In this document: one piece after another, positions 63,060 through 64,000 of the stretch
Numbering within the stretch: the stretch's first letter is position 1
Layout: every line of letters starts with the position of its first letter
Assembly: GCF_041807905.1 (NCBI RefSeq)
Contig: NZ_JBGVSA010000004.1
Span: forward strand, 186,001-250,000
DNA length: 64,000 nt
Direction of reading: 5' to 3'
From: JBGVSA01 sp041807905
Lineage (GTDB): Bacteria; Pseudomonadota; Gammaproteobacteria; Burkholderiales; Rhodocyclaceae
Made by a program: the position numbers and the translations under genes
The notes under the pieces: generated by a model
Told to the model about the DNA's origin: nothing
Database searches by the model: none
Seen by the model: only the letters and a program-made list of their open reading frames with translations

Positions 63060-64000
63060 ATGAGCATCAAGGTTGAAAACATCCATAAGCAGTTCGGCGA
63101 CTTCACGGCGCTGGGCGACGTGTCGCTCGACTTTCCCTCGGGCGAACTGGTGGCACTGCTGGGGCCGTCCGGTTGCGGCAAGACGACACTCCTGCGCATC
63201 ATCGCCGGGCTGGAACAGGCCGACAGTGGCCGTGTGCTGCTCGATGGCGAGGACGCCTCCGACACGCACGTGCGCGAGCGTCAGGTCGGTTTTGTCTTCC
63301 AGCACTATGCGTTGTTCCGCCACATGAGCGTGTTCGACAACGTGGCCTTCGGCCTGCGTGTGAAGCCCAAGAAGCAACGTCCCGCCGAGGCGGTCATCCG
63401 CAAGAAGGTGCACGAACTGCTGGAACTGGTGCAGCTCGATTGGCTCGCGGATCGATTCCCGTCGCAACTGTCGGGCGGGCAACGCCAGCGTATCGCGCTG
63501 GCCCGTGCGCTGGCGGTGGAGCCGCGCGTGCTGCTGCTGGACGAACCGTTCGGCGCGCTCGATGCCAAGGTGCGCAAGGAACTGCGCCGCTGGCTGCGCC
63601 GCCTGCATGACGAGCTGCACATCACCAGCATCTTCGTCACGCACGATCAGGAAGAAGCGCTCGAAGTCTCCGACCGCGTCGTGCTGATGAATCGCGGCCG
63701 CGTCGAGCAGGTGGGCTCGCCCAACGACGTGTATGACTCACCGGCGACGCCATTCGTGTATGGCTTTCTCGGTTCGGTGAATCTCTTCCACGGCCGCGCC
63801 GAAGGCGGGCACGTTCACGTTGCAGGTCACGCCCATCTGCACGATGGGGAGGCGCTGACCAATGGCGCGGACGTCATCGCGTTTGCGCGCCCGCACGAAC
63901 TGGATATCGTTCCCGAACAAGGCAATGCTGCTGGCATTGCCGCGCAGGTGACGCGCATCCTGAGTTTTGGCCCGGTGTCGCGCATCGAACTGGCCGGGCA
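63060..64000 (+). CDS. cysA: Sulfate/thiosulfate ABC transporter ATPase CysA (partial, 3-prime end missing)
   Basis: The first 313 codons of the ATPase. Walker A GPSGCGKTT, Q-loop VFQHYALF, signature LSGGQRQR, Walker B LLLDEPFGALD and the H-loop THDQEEA are intact. After about residue 240 comes the C-terminal TOBE-like regulatory part, with GFLGSVNLFHGRAEGG and ARPHELDI typical of CysA. The window ends inside this domain, about 40-50 residues before the usual end. GAGAGA precedes the ATG. It completes the cysTWA uptake unit. Confidence 0.96.
   Translation, partial: MSIKVENIHKQFGDFTALGDVSLDFPSGELVALLGPSGCGKTTLLRIIAGLEQADSGRVLLDGEDASDTHVRERQVGFVFQHYALFRHMSVFDNVAFGLRVKPKKQRPAEAVIRKKVHELLELVQLDWLADRFPSQLSGGQRQRIALARALAVEPRVLLLDEPFGALDAKVRKELRRWLRRLHDELHITSIFVTHDQEEALEVSDRVVLMNRGRVEQVGSPNDVYDSPATPFVYGFLGSVNLFHGRAEGGHVHVAGHAHLHDGEALTNGADVIAFARPHELDIVPEQGNAAGIAAQVTRILSFGPVSRIELAG

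Overview
The window is high-GC chromosomal DNA from a betaproteobacterium, most likely a member of the Burkholderiales. The evidence is the core gene set and order (aroE-rsmB-DUF4390-ntrY-ntrX; lptB-rpoN-hpf-ptsN-hprK; recA-recX), a groESL operon with a perfect CIRCE operator, a PEP-CTERM protein and the cysTWA sulfate permease genes. Genes are dense on both strands, and no insertion sequence, prophage, CRISPR array or rRNA was seen. Genus cannot be fixed from the sequence alone. Layout: 1-8455 holds the start of a probable 3-hydroxybutyrate dehydrogenase gene, aroE, rsmB, a DUF4390 gene, the NtrY/NtrX-type two-component system (the NtrX AAA+ domain is degenerate), ttcA, and an FHA protein with a cyclase-like N-terminus. 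8527-14305 is a minus-strand block: hprK, ptsN, hpf, rpoN, lptB, recX, recA. 14628-21899 is a LysR regulator divergent from a MexEF-OprN-like efflux operon. 22280-25050 is a sigma-54 activator followed by a coiled-coil/beta-barrel outer-membrane protein. 25112-33003 mixes dodecin, a PfkB sugar kinase, a DUF2141 protein, an amidase lipoprotein, a PAS-GGDEF cyclase, a YegD-type Hsp70 and a second outer-membrane barrel. 33101-35223 is CIRCE-groES-groEL. 35335-39490 carries an OmpR/EnvZ-like pair divergent from a small secreted Gly-rich protein, a periplasmic protein and mtgA. 39661-45446 carries mgtE, a PEP-CTERM protein, a GGDEF cyclase and a NarL-type two-component pair. Two tRNA genes follow (Thr-UGU and initiator fMet). 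46174-57748 is accessory: a FUSC membrane protein, the ada-alkA repair operon, a PAS-PAS hybrid kinase, a sorbosone-dehydrogenase-like lipoprotein, a glutathionyl-hydroquinone reductase, a thioredoxin-fold protein and two MFS transporters. 58015-64000 is a probable sulfur region: an AprAB-like flavoprotein/ferredoxin pair, a methionine-type aminotransferase, and cysT-cysW-cysA, with cysA running off the end. Themes: nitrogen and sigma-54 control (NtrYX, RpoN, PtsN, one EBP and at least one good -24/-12 promoter), c-di-GMP and two-component signalling (two GGDEF proteins with I-sites, four histidine kinases), and envelope functions. The strongest new observation is a near-consensus sigma-54 promoter (41562-41577, minus strand) with an upstream dyad (41665-41680) in front of the PEP-CTERM gene. 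The AprAB-like pair, the EBP plus FapF-like barrel unit, and the NtrX protein without a working AAA+ core are also worth following up.
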